Part shown: piece after piece, positions 5,006 to 12,822 of the stretch
Numbering within the stretch: the stretch's first letter is position 1
Layout: each line of letters starts with the position of its first letter
From: a virus
Strand: one strand, 5' to 3'
Virus record (IMG/VR): IMGVR_UViG_3300021185_000096
Span: 1-22,030 of that record
Length of the DNA stretch: 22,030 bases
The notes under the pieces: generated by a model
Seen by the model: only the letters and a program-made list of their open reading frames with translations
The model's database searches: none
What the model was told of the DNA's origin: nothing
Translations under genes and position numbers: made by a program

Positions 5006-6586
5006 ATGAAACTTCCAAAAGAATTAGGTTCTTTGCAGGATTTAAAGGCAAGAGAGTTGCAAGCATTTAGTCGTGCGGCTTATTGGAATGACCAGCTAGA
5101 TGACGCTTATGAATACTTTTTGCCTAACAGAAATTTATTTGAAGATAGTCTTGCTGGCCAAAAGAAAATGGACAAGATTTTTGATTCAACTGCTTTAGAA
5201 GCTATTCAACAGGGAGCAAGTAAATTACAAGAAAACATTGCGCCTATTTGGTCAAGGTGGGCAACTTTAGAGCCTTCTAACCAAGTTAAATTACTTTTAA
5301 GTAATGGTGAATATGACGTTTCAGAAAAAGATATAAGAGAAAATTTAGAAGAGCAATCTGAAATTATTTTTGATTACATTAATCGATCTAACTTTGCTAC
5401 TCAGTTTTATGAACACGCTCTTGATCTTCTTATAGGTACAGGTACTTTAAGAATAGATGAAGACCCTGATAACAGTATGCCTATTATTTTTACGGCTATT
5501 CCGCAGAAAGGAATTGCTTTTGAAGAAGGGCCGTATGGCAATGTAGAAACTCACTGGCGTAGATTTAAAGTTAAAGTTCGAGACCTTTCTAGAAAGTGGA
5601 AAGGTTTTAAGCCGTCAACAGAAATTGCTGAAAAAATTAAAAATAATCCTGAGTCTGAAGTAGATGTTAGTGAAGGTGTTATTTACCTTCCTAAAGCTAA
5701 AAAATATTACGGTTGCTTATGGATTGGGAAAGAAGATAATTTAAGCTGGATGGAAGATTTCGGAAAATCAAGCCCTTGGGTAACTGGTCGTTACTCTAAA
5801 GTATCTGGCGAAATACGAGGTCGTGGCCCTGCATTGCAGGCGCTTCCAGATGTTAAATCTTTAAATAAAGCTAAAGAGTTTGTTTTACAAAAAGCGGCTA
5901 TTGATTTAGCTGGTATGTATACAGCTACAGATGATGGTGTTACCAATCCATACAATATTAGCATAAGCCCAGGAGTTGTTATTCCAGTTGGTTCTAATAA
6001 CTCGTCTAATCCATCTATACGAAGGTTAGATACTGGTGCAAACTTACAATTAGCGCAATTTGCTATTAATGATCTTCAGATGTCTATTAAAAAATCTTTG
6101 TTTAACGATTTAAGAGATCCTACTGGCGCTGTTAGGTCTGCAACAGAAGTAGCTATTGAGTCTAGGGAGTTAGCTAAAAGAATTGGCTCTGCATTTGGAC
6201 GTTTACAGACAGAAGTATTAATTCCTATTATTAAACGCGTGGCTTCTATATTGACTCGAAGAGGTTTATTACAGCCTTTACAGCTAGAGGGTCAAGACAT
6301 TGAAATTAAATTTACTTCACCATTAGCGCGCGCACAAGATAGCGAAGATGTTTTAAATGTACAACAAGCTGTGCAATTTGTATTACAAAATGCTGGCCCA
6401 GATCAAGCTAAAATTGGATTTAAGTTAGAAGACTTTGGAACTTGGGTAGCAGAAAAAACTGGAATGCCTGCGGAATTAGTAAGAAGTCCTACTGAAAAAC
6501 AACAAATAATACAAGCTGGAGCGCAAGCGGCACAAGCTAACATAAATACTGGTGAACCGCCAATGCAAGGACAAACTCAGGTATGA
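5006..6586 (+). CDS. Portal / head-to-tail connector protein, 526 aa
   Basis: The portal is the dodecameric ring at one capsid vertex through which DNA enters and leaves, and to which TerL and then the tail adaptor dock. The N-terminal QENIAPIWSRWATLEP (75-90) and the region around GRGPALQALPDVKSLNKAKEF are hallmarks of the T7/Bbp head-tail connector family. The C-terminal half is helical (LQTEVLIPIIKRVASIL), as in the crown/barrel of portals, and the end is Gln/Ala-rich. Length is within the family range of about 500 to 560. AGGAAA in the end of the previous gene gives the ribosome site. The stop overlaps the next start (ATGA). No defect is seen. Confidence 0.9.
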   Translation: MKLPKELGSLQDLKARELQAFSRAAYWNDQLDDAYEYFLPNRNLFEDSLAGQKKMDKIFDSTALEAIQQGASKLQENIAPIWSRWATLEPSNQVKLLLSNGEYDVSEKDIRENLEEQSEIIFDYINRSNFATQFYEHALDLLIGTGTLRIDEDPDNSMPIIFTAIPQKGIAFEEGPYGNVETHWRRFKVKVRDLSRKWKGFKPSTEIAEKIKNNPESEVDVSEGVIYLPKAKKYYGCLWIGKEDNLSWMEDFGKSSPWVTGRYSKVSGEIRGRGPALQALPDVKSLNKAKEFVLQKAAIDLAGMYTATDDGVTNPYNISISPGVVIPVGSNNSSNPSIRRLDTGANLQLAQFAINDLQMSIKKSLFNDLRDPTGAVRSATEVAIESRELAKRIGSAFGRLQTEVLIPIIKRVASILTRRGLLQPLQLEGQDIEIKFTSPLARAQDSEDVLNVQQAVQFVLQNAGPDQAKIGFKLEDFGTWVAEKTGMPAELVRSPTEKQQIIQAGAQAAQANINTGEPPMQGQTQV

Positions 6587-6864
6587 CTTGGGAAAATATT
6601 GATCAACTTTCTGATTCAAAAACGGCTAAAAAACAAGCTGAATTACGAAAAAGAAATGCTAATGATTTGGCTAAAGCATATCACAGGGTCTTTACAACTG
6701 ACGATGGAGCGCGTATCTTAACAGATCTGACCAAAAGGTTTGTTTATGATAATGATACTTCTTTTGGCTCAGAAAATATTAATTACGAATCTGCTTATCA
6801 TAACGGTGAAGCTGGAGTAGTTAAGTTTTTAATTAACCAAATGAGACAAGCTGAAATTAAATAA
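6583..6864 (+). CDS. Bbp19-like small structural protein, 93 aa
   Basis: The segments AYHRVFTTDDGARILTDLTKRF (about residues 32-53) and YHNGEAGVVKFLINQM (about 72-87) fit the small Bbp19-type virion domain found between portal and scaffold in Bordetella phage-like podoviruses. The family name is recalled, not searched. It is almost certainly a head-morphogenesis or minor virion protein; the precise role is unknown. The start overlaps the portal stop as ATGA, so translation is coupled. It is followed ten bases later by the scaffold gene. Confidence 0.65.
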   Translation: MTWENIDQLSDSKTAKKQAELRKRNANDLAKAYHRVFTTDDGARILTDLTKRFVYDNDTSFGSENINYESAYHNGEAGVVKFLINQMRQAEIK

Positions 6865-6874
6865 GGATTACATT

Positions 6875-7579
6875 ATGTCAGAAGAACAAGCCGCTGAACA
6901 AAGCGATACCTTGTTAGATAGTTCCGAGCCTACTCTTGCAGAAGGTGAATATTATTTAACTGACGGTATTAAAGGAACTGGTGAAGTACCTGAATGGCTA
7001 GACACAAAGTATAAATCTGTAGCAGATCAGGCTAAAGGTTATTCTGAGCTGTCTAAGAAGTTTGGAGGATTCAAGGGTTCGCCTAAAGATGGTTACACAC
7101 CCCCAGAAGGAATTGAGAGTGATGATGCTTTGTATCAAGAGTTAGAGGCATTTGCTACTAAGACTAATATGAGTGCTGATGCATTTGGAGAAGCATGGGA
7201 ATTGTTATCTGCTCAAGACTATGCCGCACAAGCTGTAGATCAAGAAGAAGAGTTGTTTAAGCTAGGCGATAACGCTCAGGAAAGAATTAAGACTGTAGAA
7301 GGGTTTATGAAAAACAACCTCGATGCAGATACTTACGAACAAGCCAGAGGTCTAGTGACTACCGCTGATACCATTGCATTGGTAGAAATGTTAGTACAAG
7401 CAACTGCTCCTGCTAAACTTCCGATGGAGGGAGGGCATAATCCAGAAGGTCTGTCTTGGGAAGCTATTGAAACAGAAATGTTTAAGAAAGATGAGCAAGG
7501 AAACCTTCTCAGAAGTACCAATATCGACCATGAGCGCAAGATTCAAAAAATGATGCAAGCGTGGGGCGGTTCTCAATAA
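6875..7579 (+). CDS. Probable capsid scaffolding protein, 234 aa
   Basis: The protein is acidic, has no membrane or catalytic motif, and is largely helical. It starts with a Glu/Ser/Asp-rich disordered region, then GEVPEWLDTKYKSVADQAKGY (about 36-56), a motif common in podovirus scaffolds, and a PKDGYTPPEG linker. The end (NIDHERKIQKMMQAWGGSQ) has the charged helix by which scaffolds often contact coat protein. Scaffolds direct assembly of the coat into a prohead and then leave or are degraded. The position between portal and major capsid protein is the usual one. No protease is encoded nearby, so release rather than cleavage is more likely. Confidence 0.75.
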   Translation: MSEEQAAEQSDTLLDSSEPTLAEGEYYLTDGIKGTGEVPEWLDTKYKSVADQAKGYSELSKKFGGFKGSPKDGYTPPEGIESDDALYQELEAFATKTNMSADAFGEAWELLSAQDYAAQAVDQEEELFKLGDNAQERIKTVEGFMKNNLDADTYEQARGLVTTADTIALVEMLVQATAPAKLPMEGGHNPEGLSWEAIETEMFKKDEQGNLLRSTNIDHERKIQKMMQAWGGSQ

Positions 7580-7609
7580 TTGATTAATACAGGGTAAAAG
7601 GTGTATAAT
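7580..7609 (+). promoter_or_regulatory. Promoter of the major capsid gene
   Basis: TTGATT (7580-7585), an 18-base spacer and TATAAT (7604-7609) form a good sigma70-type promoter in the 154-bp gap before the capsid gene. The box GGGTAAA (7592-7598) sits 12 bases before the -10, the same distance as at the late promoter (1886/1898). A separate promoter fits the need for hundreds of coat copies per virion. Confidence 0.65.
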
Positions 7610-7638
7610 CAAGACACTGGATACCCTTCTCTAAAAGG

Positions 7639-7678
7639 CCCAGTAAATTTAGGTTGAATGCTGACCATTTTTACTGGG
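7639..7678 (+). other. Long-loop hairpin in the capsid mRNA leader
   Basis: CCCAGTAAA (7639-7647) is perfectly complementary to TTTACTGGG (7670-7678), giving a 9-bp stem with a 22-base loop. No T-run follows, so it is not an intrinsic terminator. It lies downstream of the capsid promoter and about 55 bases before the capsid ATG. It could stabilise the transcript 5' end, be an RNase III site or control translation. Confidence 0.5.
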
Positions 7679-7733
7679 TACTCAGCAAAAAACCTTGAAA
7701 ACTTTTTTATTACTCTTTTTCGAGGAAACTATT

Positions 7734-8564
7734 ATGAGTGCTAATCTATCATCCGTAGCGTCGATTGAATTTGACAGTATGGTCAAACACGCCTACGCAC
7801 AAAAAGGGCTATTAAAGCCTGCTGTAACAATCCGTAACAATGTAGTTGGTGACACCTACAAATTCCGTAACATGGGTAAAGGACTTGCTAACCAAAAAGC
7901 AACTTCTGCTGATGTCGTTCCTATGGGCGTAACTTATGCTTTTGCAGTAGCAACTCTTGCTAACTGGAATGCTCCAGAGTACACAGACATCTTTGACCAA
8001 GCTGAAGTAAACTTTGATGAAAAACAAGAGTTAGCAGACACTATTGCTGGCGCTTTGGGTCGTCGTAGTGATCAGTTAGTAATTGATGCAATGGATGCAA
8101 TTACTCCTGCTTCTACTGTTGCCGCTGGCACTACTGGTCTTACTATGGCTAAAGTAATTGATGCTCAAGTAGCGTTGCGTGGTCAGGCTGTTCCTAACTC
8201 TAACTTGTTTGCCGCAATTAATAGTGCAGGACTTGGCGGTCTTTTAAAGGATGAGAAATCTACTTCTGCTGATTATCAAACTGTTAAGGCACTTGTTAGC
8301 GGTGACGTAAACAGCCTAGCTGGATTCCAGTTTATCATTCTTGATGATCGCGCTGAAGGTGGATTGACTGTTGCAAGTAACGTTGTTGATTCATACTTCT
8401 TTAGCCGTGACGCTGTTGGACTTGCTATTGGTATTGACATGAAGACCTCTGTGGATTGGGTTGCACAGAAAACTTCTTGGCTTTGTAATGGTATGCTCAA
8501 GGCTGGTGCTGTTGCGCGCGATGTAGACGGTATCTGTAAAGTTCAATACAAAGATAACGTATAA
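7734..8564 (+). CDS. Major capsid protein, 276 aa
   Basis: This is the coat protein forming the icosahedral head. The pattern VKHAYAQKGLLKPAVTIRNNVVGDTYKFRNMGKG near residues 17-50, then PMGVTYAFAVATLANWNAPEYTDIFD and LGRRSDQLVIDAM, is typical of the major capsid family of Bbp-like podoviruses. That family is presumed to have the HK97 fold. Start chosen at the ATG at 7734 (MSANLSSV), which has GAGG eight bases upstream; a TTG at 7695 would add 13 hydrophobic residues and lacks a ribosome site. Codon use leans to frequent codons and the gene is bracketed by its own promoter and a strong terminator, as expected of the most abundant virion protein. Confidence 0.85.
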   Translation: MSANLSSVASIEFDSMVKHAYAQKGLLKPAVTIRNNVVGDTYKFRNMGKGLANQKATSADVVPMGVTYAFAVATLANWNAPEYTDIFDQAEVNFDEKQELADTIAGALGRRSDQLVIDAMDAITPASTVAAGTTGLTMAKVIDAQVALRGQAVPNSNLFAAINSAGLGGLLKDEKSTSADYQTVKALVSGDVNSLAGFQFIILDDRAEGGLTVASNVVDSYFFSRDAVGLAIGIDMKTSVDWVAQKTSWLCNGMLKAGAVARDVDGICKVQYKDNV

Positions 8565-8587
8565 GTTATTATTGCGTAACTTAATTA

Positions 8588-8609
8588 GGGGGGTTCGCCC
8601 CCCTTTTTT
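8588..8609 (+). terminator. Strong intrinsic terminator after the capsid gene
   Basis: GGGGGG-TTCG-CCCCCC followed by TTTTTT: a 6-bp all-GC stem with a UUCG tetraloop and a T-run, a textbook Rho-independent terminator. It separates very high capsid expression from the tail genes, which start 15 bases later and must rely on read-through or another promoter. Confidence 0.92.
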
Positions 8610-8624
8610 ACATAAAGGTTTATT

Positions 8625-9182
8625 ATGGCAAGTAAAATCCAACTTATATCTAATGCGTTAATTTTAATTGGTGATTTGCCTATTACGTCTTTAGTCGGCA
8701 ATACGCGCGCACAAACTGTTGCTAACAACCTGTATGACAATATTGTTCACAATGAACTTACAAAATACCGTTGGGGATTTGCAAGAAAAAAAGCACAGTT
8801 ATCTAAAATTAATGAAACTCCAGTAGGCATTGAATACAGCACTATGTATCAATTACCTTCTGATTTGTTAGTATTTATTAAAATTAATCCTAGCATTAAT
8901 TATCAAATTCTTGGTGATCGAGTATATTGTAATACTGAATCTAATTTATATTGCGATTACATTTACACTGTATCTGAATCTGTTTGGCCTGCATATTTTT
9001 CAAAAATGGTAGAGTACGCTTTAGCAAAAGATTTTGCTATGTCTATTAGAGACAGTGCATCTACTAAACAATTAATGAATGAAGAATATATTAATGCATC
9101 AAACATGGCTAGATATACAGACTCTCAACAACACCCAATAACTCCTCTTGCAAGCAGGCCTTTTGTTGACGTGAGGTTTTAA
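8625..9182 (+). CDS. Tail tubular protein A-like adaptor (T7 gp11-like), 185 aa
   Basis: The gene product forms the ring joining the portal to the nozzle in short-tailed phages. Evidence: ISNALILIGDLPITSL (8-23), a helical first part with WGFARKKAQL (50-59), and YQLPSDLLVF (75-84), a very common motif of T7 gp11-type adaptors. After these come a strand-rich part and two C-terminal helices. Length (185) compares with 196 for T7 gp11. It sits just before the nozzle gene, overlapping it as TAATG. The ribosome site (AAAGG) precedes the ATG at 8625. Confidence 0.85.
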   Translation: MASKIQLISNALILIGDLPITSLVGNTRAQTVANNLYDNIVHNELTKYRWGFARKKAQLSKINETPVGIEYSTMYQLPSDLLVFIKINPSINYQILGDRVYCNTESNLYCDYIYTVSESVWPAYFSKMVEYALAKDFAMSIRDSASTKQLMNEEYINASNMARYTDSQQHPITPLASRPFVDVRF

Positions 9183-12013
9183 TGGCTAAAAGTTATTTTT
9201 CTCAAAATAGTTTTGTTAGTGGGGAGCTGTCTCCTTTACTTAAAGGGCGCATTGATCTTGATCAATACTATCAGGGAATGCAAACTGCTGAAAACGTCCT
9301 TATTGTCCCACAAGGAGGGTTAAAGCGTAGAGCAGGAACACAACACGTAGATACCGCAGAAAACATTTTAGCTCCTTTTATTTTTAGTGGATTAGGGCAA
9401 TTATTTACTTTTACTGTTACTACTGGCCTGCCTATTGTTGGCAAAACATATACAAATAATTCTTCTACTTTTACCATTCTTTCTTTCACTGGGTCAAGTC
9501 TTCCATATACTGTCTACGCAGAAAGGACAGTTGGAACTAATGATCCTAATGCTAGTGGAACTCTTGTTAAAACAGTTAGTACACCTAACCTCATATATTC
9601 TGCATTTACAACATTTACTTCAAGTATGCCAGAAGGCGGTACTGTCGCTAATATTAATGACTTTGATCGCTCAACCGTAGGACTAACAACAACTAATATC
9701 GGTGTATTAGGTACAGGCGCTAATCCTGATTATGTTGTAGCTTTATACAATGTTCTCGGAACAACTGATAGAGGTCGGTTCATAGATGTAAAAGACATCA
9801 AACTAAGCGGCACTGGCTCTGGTGAATTTAAAGTACAGATATCTGGTGACGGTGTTTCTTGGACAACTAAAGAAACTCTTACTGTTACAGAAGTAGAGCA
9901 ATCCTATCGTATTCGTCTGTCTGATACGTTTGTTGGGCAATATTATAGAATAGTAAGAACTGGTGATACAGGAAACTTAGGAACTTTAAAAATACAGCTT
10001 AGTGAGTTTAATGTTTTATACTTAACAGATGAGGCTTCTAATGTTAAGACATTTGACTTTAGCATTGAAACAAACAGGCATTACTTATGTGTTGTTACTG
10101 GAGGCGCTGATACGTCACCTTCTTTTGGTAATATGTCTATCTATAGAGTAACAGATCAAACGTCTAATTTTACGCCTGTAGCTTATTTGCCGTTACCTTT
10201 TAAGTCTACTGAAGTTGCAAATGTACGTGATGTGCAAACAGAAAACGTCATGTTAATGTTCCATGAGGATCATCATCCTATAAGAATAATAAACACAAGT
10301 ACATCTACTTTTACTATTGACGACATCCCTTTTCTTAATGTACCTCAGTACGATTATGATGATGCGTCTAGCCCTACGCCTACAAGTTATGTAACAACGA
10401 TGACATTAGGTCATTTTGAAACAGGCGATAGATTTCAGATAGATGTTGAAGGCGTGTTAAGTAAAAACATTACTTTTGCTGGAGATGCTAACGCTAATGA
10501 ACAATCATCTTCTGCATTTAACATAGAGAAAAATTTACAAGAAATGCCTGTTTTTGGTGATACAGGTGTGTCTGTAAGCAGAACAGGAACAGCCACATAC
10601 ACTATTACTATTTCTGGTGAGTCTACAAAAGAATTTGAATTGTTTTCTGGCTTTGCAACTTCAGACAGCGGTGGTACTGCTAACGAAATATCTTTTGCTT
10701 TAGTTACGCAAGGCTCCCCTAGAAAAGAAGACGTATGGTCTGCAACTAGAGGATACCCTAAGACAGCCGCATTTTATGCAGGAAGGTTATGGTTAGGCGG
10801 TACAAAGTCTAAACCGCAGAGTTTGTTTGCATCTAGGTCTGGCTCATTCTTTGATTTTTACACAGAAGAAGGTGATGATGACGAGGGTATCTTTACAACT
10901 ATATCCTCAAGACAGCTAACAGAGATTATCGACATTAACCCTGATCGTGGCCTACAGGTGTTTACAGCAGGCGCAGAGTTTATTGTTAAGGGTAATACTC
11001 CGTCTGACATTACTATTGAAGCGCAAACACAGCATGGAGCGTCTTTCTTAGAGGTTAAATCAGTAGATGGTGCAACACTCTTTGTAGATCAAAACGGCAG
11101 AACATTACGATCTTATTTATATAACTACAATGAAGATGCTTATAATAGTACAGATATATCTGTTTTGTCCTCACAGCTTATTGATAATCCAGTAGATTTA
11201 GGCGCTTTAACTGGGTCGTTGTCTGAAGATGCTAACTGGGTATTTATTGTAAACCAAGATGGTACTTCTAGTATTTTAAATACGCTTAGATCACAAGATA
11301 TTAATGGCTTTACTAAGTGGATTAATGGAAATACTAACACTGTATACCCTCTTAAAACTGTATCGGTATCTGTGGTTAACAACGATTTATTCTTAGTAAA
11401 TAAGAGAACTACTGACACTACTACTACATACACAGTAGAAAAGTGGGATTTTGATTACTTAATGGATTCATCTGTTAGACTTGAAACTAGCTTGAGTATA
11501 GTAGGAAATAACTTATATTTAGCATCAAACCATTTAGATGGAGAGACAGTTAGTGTTGTGGCAAGAGGAACGCTATTAGATAACCGTGTAGTACAAACTG
11601 GATACATTATTTTAACTAATGCGGAAAAATCATTTATTCTTGAGCAAGATCCTTCGGGCGGTGTTATTGATGTAGAGGTAGGATACAACTTTACACTTAA
11701 GGTTGTAGCAATGCCTTTAAATACTAGAGCGCCTAATGGATCACAAACTGTATTAGAGCAAAAGCGCATAGACCGAATGAATTTACGTGTTTACAATAGT
11801 GCTGGTGTTTATATAGATGGAAATTTAGTTGCCGTTAGAACATTTGGAGATGCTGGCAATAGTCCTTTAAACTCATCTCTTATACCTTCTACAGGTATTA
11901 TAGAAGATAACCACGGTGGTAACGGATGGGATAGGGAAGTTGCTCCTGTAATTACAGTGCCAGACCCAACGCCATTTCATTTGCAAGCCATTGGATATGA
12001 GATTAGTTCGTGA
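9182..12013 (+). CDS. Tail tubular protein B-like nozzle (T7 gp12-like) with discoidin-like insertion, 943 aa
   Basis: This is the nozzle forming the lower tail tube. The N-terminus FVSGELSPLLKGRIDLDQYY...ENVLIVPQGGLKRRAGTQ (11-53) is the hallmark of Bbp-like nozzle proteins. Another typical block, FYAGRLWLGGTKSKPQSLFASRSG, follows near residues 527-553. At 943 aa it is longer than T7 gp12 (794). Part of the extra length is a beta-rich segment at about 140-280 with FKVQISGDGVSWTTKETL and SYRIRLSDTFVGQYYRI, which looks like an F5/8 type C (discoidin) sugar-binding fold. If so, the nozzle may contact host surface glycans. The start overlaps the adaptor stop (TAATG). The C-terminus overlaps the next gene by four bases (GTGA). 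Confidence 0.85.
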   Translation: MAKSYFSQNSFVSGELSPLLKGRIDLDQYYQGMQTAENVLIVPQGGLKRRAGTQHVDTAENILAPFIFSGLGQLFTFTVTTGLPIVGKTYTNNSSTFTILSFTGSSLPYTVYAERTVGTNDPNASGTLVKTVSTPNLIYSAFTTFTSSMPEGGTVANINDFDRSTVGLTTTNIGVLGTGANPDYVVALYNVLGTTDRGRFIDVKDIKLSGTGSGEFKVQISGDGVSWTTKETLTVTEVEQSYRIRLSDTFVGQYYRIVRTGDTGNLGTLKIQLSEFNVLYLTDEASNVKTFDFSIETNRHYLCVVTGGADTSPSFGNMSIYRVTDQTSNFTPVAYLPLPFKSTEVANVRDVQTENVMLMFHEDHHPIRIINTSTSTFTIDDIPFLNVPQYDYDDASSPTPTSYVTTMTLGHFETGDRFQIDVEGVLSKNITFAGDANANEQSSSAFNIEKNLQEMPVFGDTGVSVSRTGTATYTITISGESTKEFELFSGFATSDSGGTANEISFALVTQGSPRKEDVWSATRGYPKTAAFYAGRLWLGGTKSKPQSLFASRSGSFFDFYTEEGDDDEGIFTTISSRQLTEIIDINPDRGLQVFTAGAEFIVKGNTPSDITIEAQTQHGASFLEVKSVDGATLFVDQNGRTLRSYLYNYNEDAYNSTDISVLSSQLIDNPVDLGALTGSLSEDANWVFIVNQDGTSSILNTLRSQDINGFTKWINGNTNTVYPLKTVSVSVVNNDLFLVNKRTTDTTTTYTVEKWDFDYLMDSSVRLETSLSIVGNNLYLASNHLDGETVSVVARGTLLDNRVVQTGYIILTNAEKSFILEQDPSGGVIDVEVGYNFTLKVVAMPLNTRAPNGSQTVLEQKRIDRMNLRVYNSAGVYIDGNLVAVRTFGDAGNSPLNSSLIPSTGIIEDNHGGNGWDREVAPVITVPDPTPFHLQAIGYEISS

Positions 12014-12387
12014 ATCAAATAACAACGCAAGATGATATTGTAAAGTTACAATCATTAATGTTAAAAGGTGATACTGTAGAGTTAGAAACCAAGCATCATT
12101 TTAGTGATGGCTTATATGCAAGAGAGTTGTTTATTCCTGCTGGCGTATGTTTAGTAGGGGCGTTACACAAGACGACTCACTTGTACATGGTAGTAAAGGG
12201 TAGATGTAAGGTGTCTAGCCAATTTGGCAACTTGGATATAGAGGCTCCGTTTATGGGAGAGACTATTCCGCAAACTAAGCGTGTTATATACGCTGAAACA
12301 GACTGTGTATGGATTACATATCATCCTACACACTTAACTGATATAGACGAGATAGAAGCGGCTTTGTTAGAGCCAGAGGATATTTAG
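12010..12387 (+). CDS. Cupin-like small phage protein, 125 aa
   Basis: The sequence has the strand pattern of a single small beta barrel: ARELFIPAGVCLVGALHKTTHLYMVVKGRCKVSS...APFMGETIPQTKRVIYAETDCVWITYHPT. This resembles the cupin-like proteins found in tail regions of many phages. The metal-binding His/Glu set of enzymatic cupins is not clearly present, so a structural role is more likely than catalysis. The GTG at 12010 overlaps the nozzle stop (GTGA); an ATG at 12058 would give a shorter form lacking only the N-terminal helix. The next gene starts immediately after its stop. Confidence 0.6.
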   Translation: MNQITTQDDIVKLQSLMLKGDTVELETKHHFSDGLYARELFIPAGVCLVGALHKTTHLYMVVKGRCKVSSQFGNLDIEAPFMGETIPQTKRVIYAETDCVWITYHPTHLTDIDEIEAALLEPEDI

Positions 12388-12822
12388 ATGAGTTTTGCAA
12401 TAGTGGCTAGTTTAATCGCGGTAGGCACAACAGTAAGTGCTTATGGTCAAGTACAAGCTGGTAAAGCGGCAGAAGAACAAGCGATAGAGCAAGCTAGGCA
12501 AGAAAAGATTGCGGCTGAAGGTCGTGAATTACAAAGACGACAAGAATTGAACAAAGCCCTTGCATCTAATGTTGTAGGAATGTCTACTTCTGGTATGGCA
12601 GGCGAAGGAACCCCTGCTAGTATTGCTTTAGAAAGTGCTAAACAAGTAGGGGCAAGCGAAGGAATGATAGGGCTGTCTGAAAAATTAAGACGCAGACAAA
12701 TAAGAATGCAAGGAAAAATGGCTAAAGGAACTGCTTACACTCAAGCTACATCTACTTTGCTTAAAGGTGCGGCTGATGCTTATGGTGGATTTCAAACCTA
12801 TCAGGCAAACAAGGAAACATAA
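12388..12822 (+). CDS. Internal virion protein, T7 gp14-like, 144 aa
   Basis: A hydrophobic N-terminal stretch (FAIVASLIAVGTTVSAYG, 3-20) is followed by a charged Ala/Glu/Gln/Arg-rich helix (about 25-60). Then comes GMSTSGMAGEGTPASIALESA (64-84), a motif widely seen in small ejection proteins of podoviruses. In T7, gp14 is ejected first and forms a pore in the outer membrane; the same role is inferred here from position and make-up. It is shorter than T7 gp14 (196). It directly follows the previous stop (TAGATG), has GAGG eight bases upstream, and overlaps the next gene (TAATG). Confidence 0.75.
   Translation: MSFAIVASLIAVGTTVSAYGQVQAGKAAEEQAIEQARQEKIAAEGRELQRRQELNKALASNVVGMSTSGMAGEGTPASIALESAKQVGASEGMIGLSEKLRRRQIRMQGKMAKGTAYTQATSTLLKGAADAYGGFQTYQANKET

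Noticed and set aside
7695-7733. N-terminal extension of the capsid protein from TTG at 7695
   Set aside because: No ribosome site before the TTG, while GAGG sits eight bases before the ATG at 7734; the added residues are encoded by a T-rich leader.
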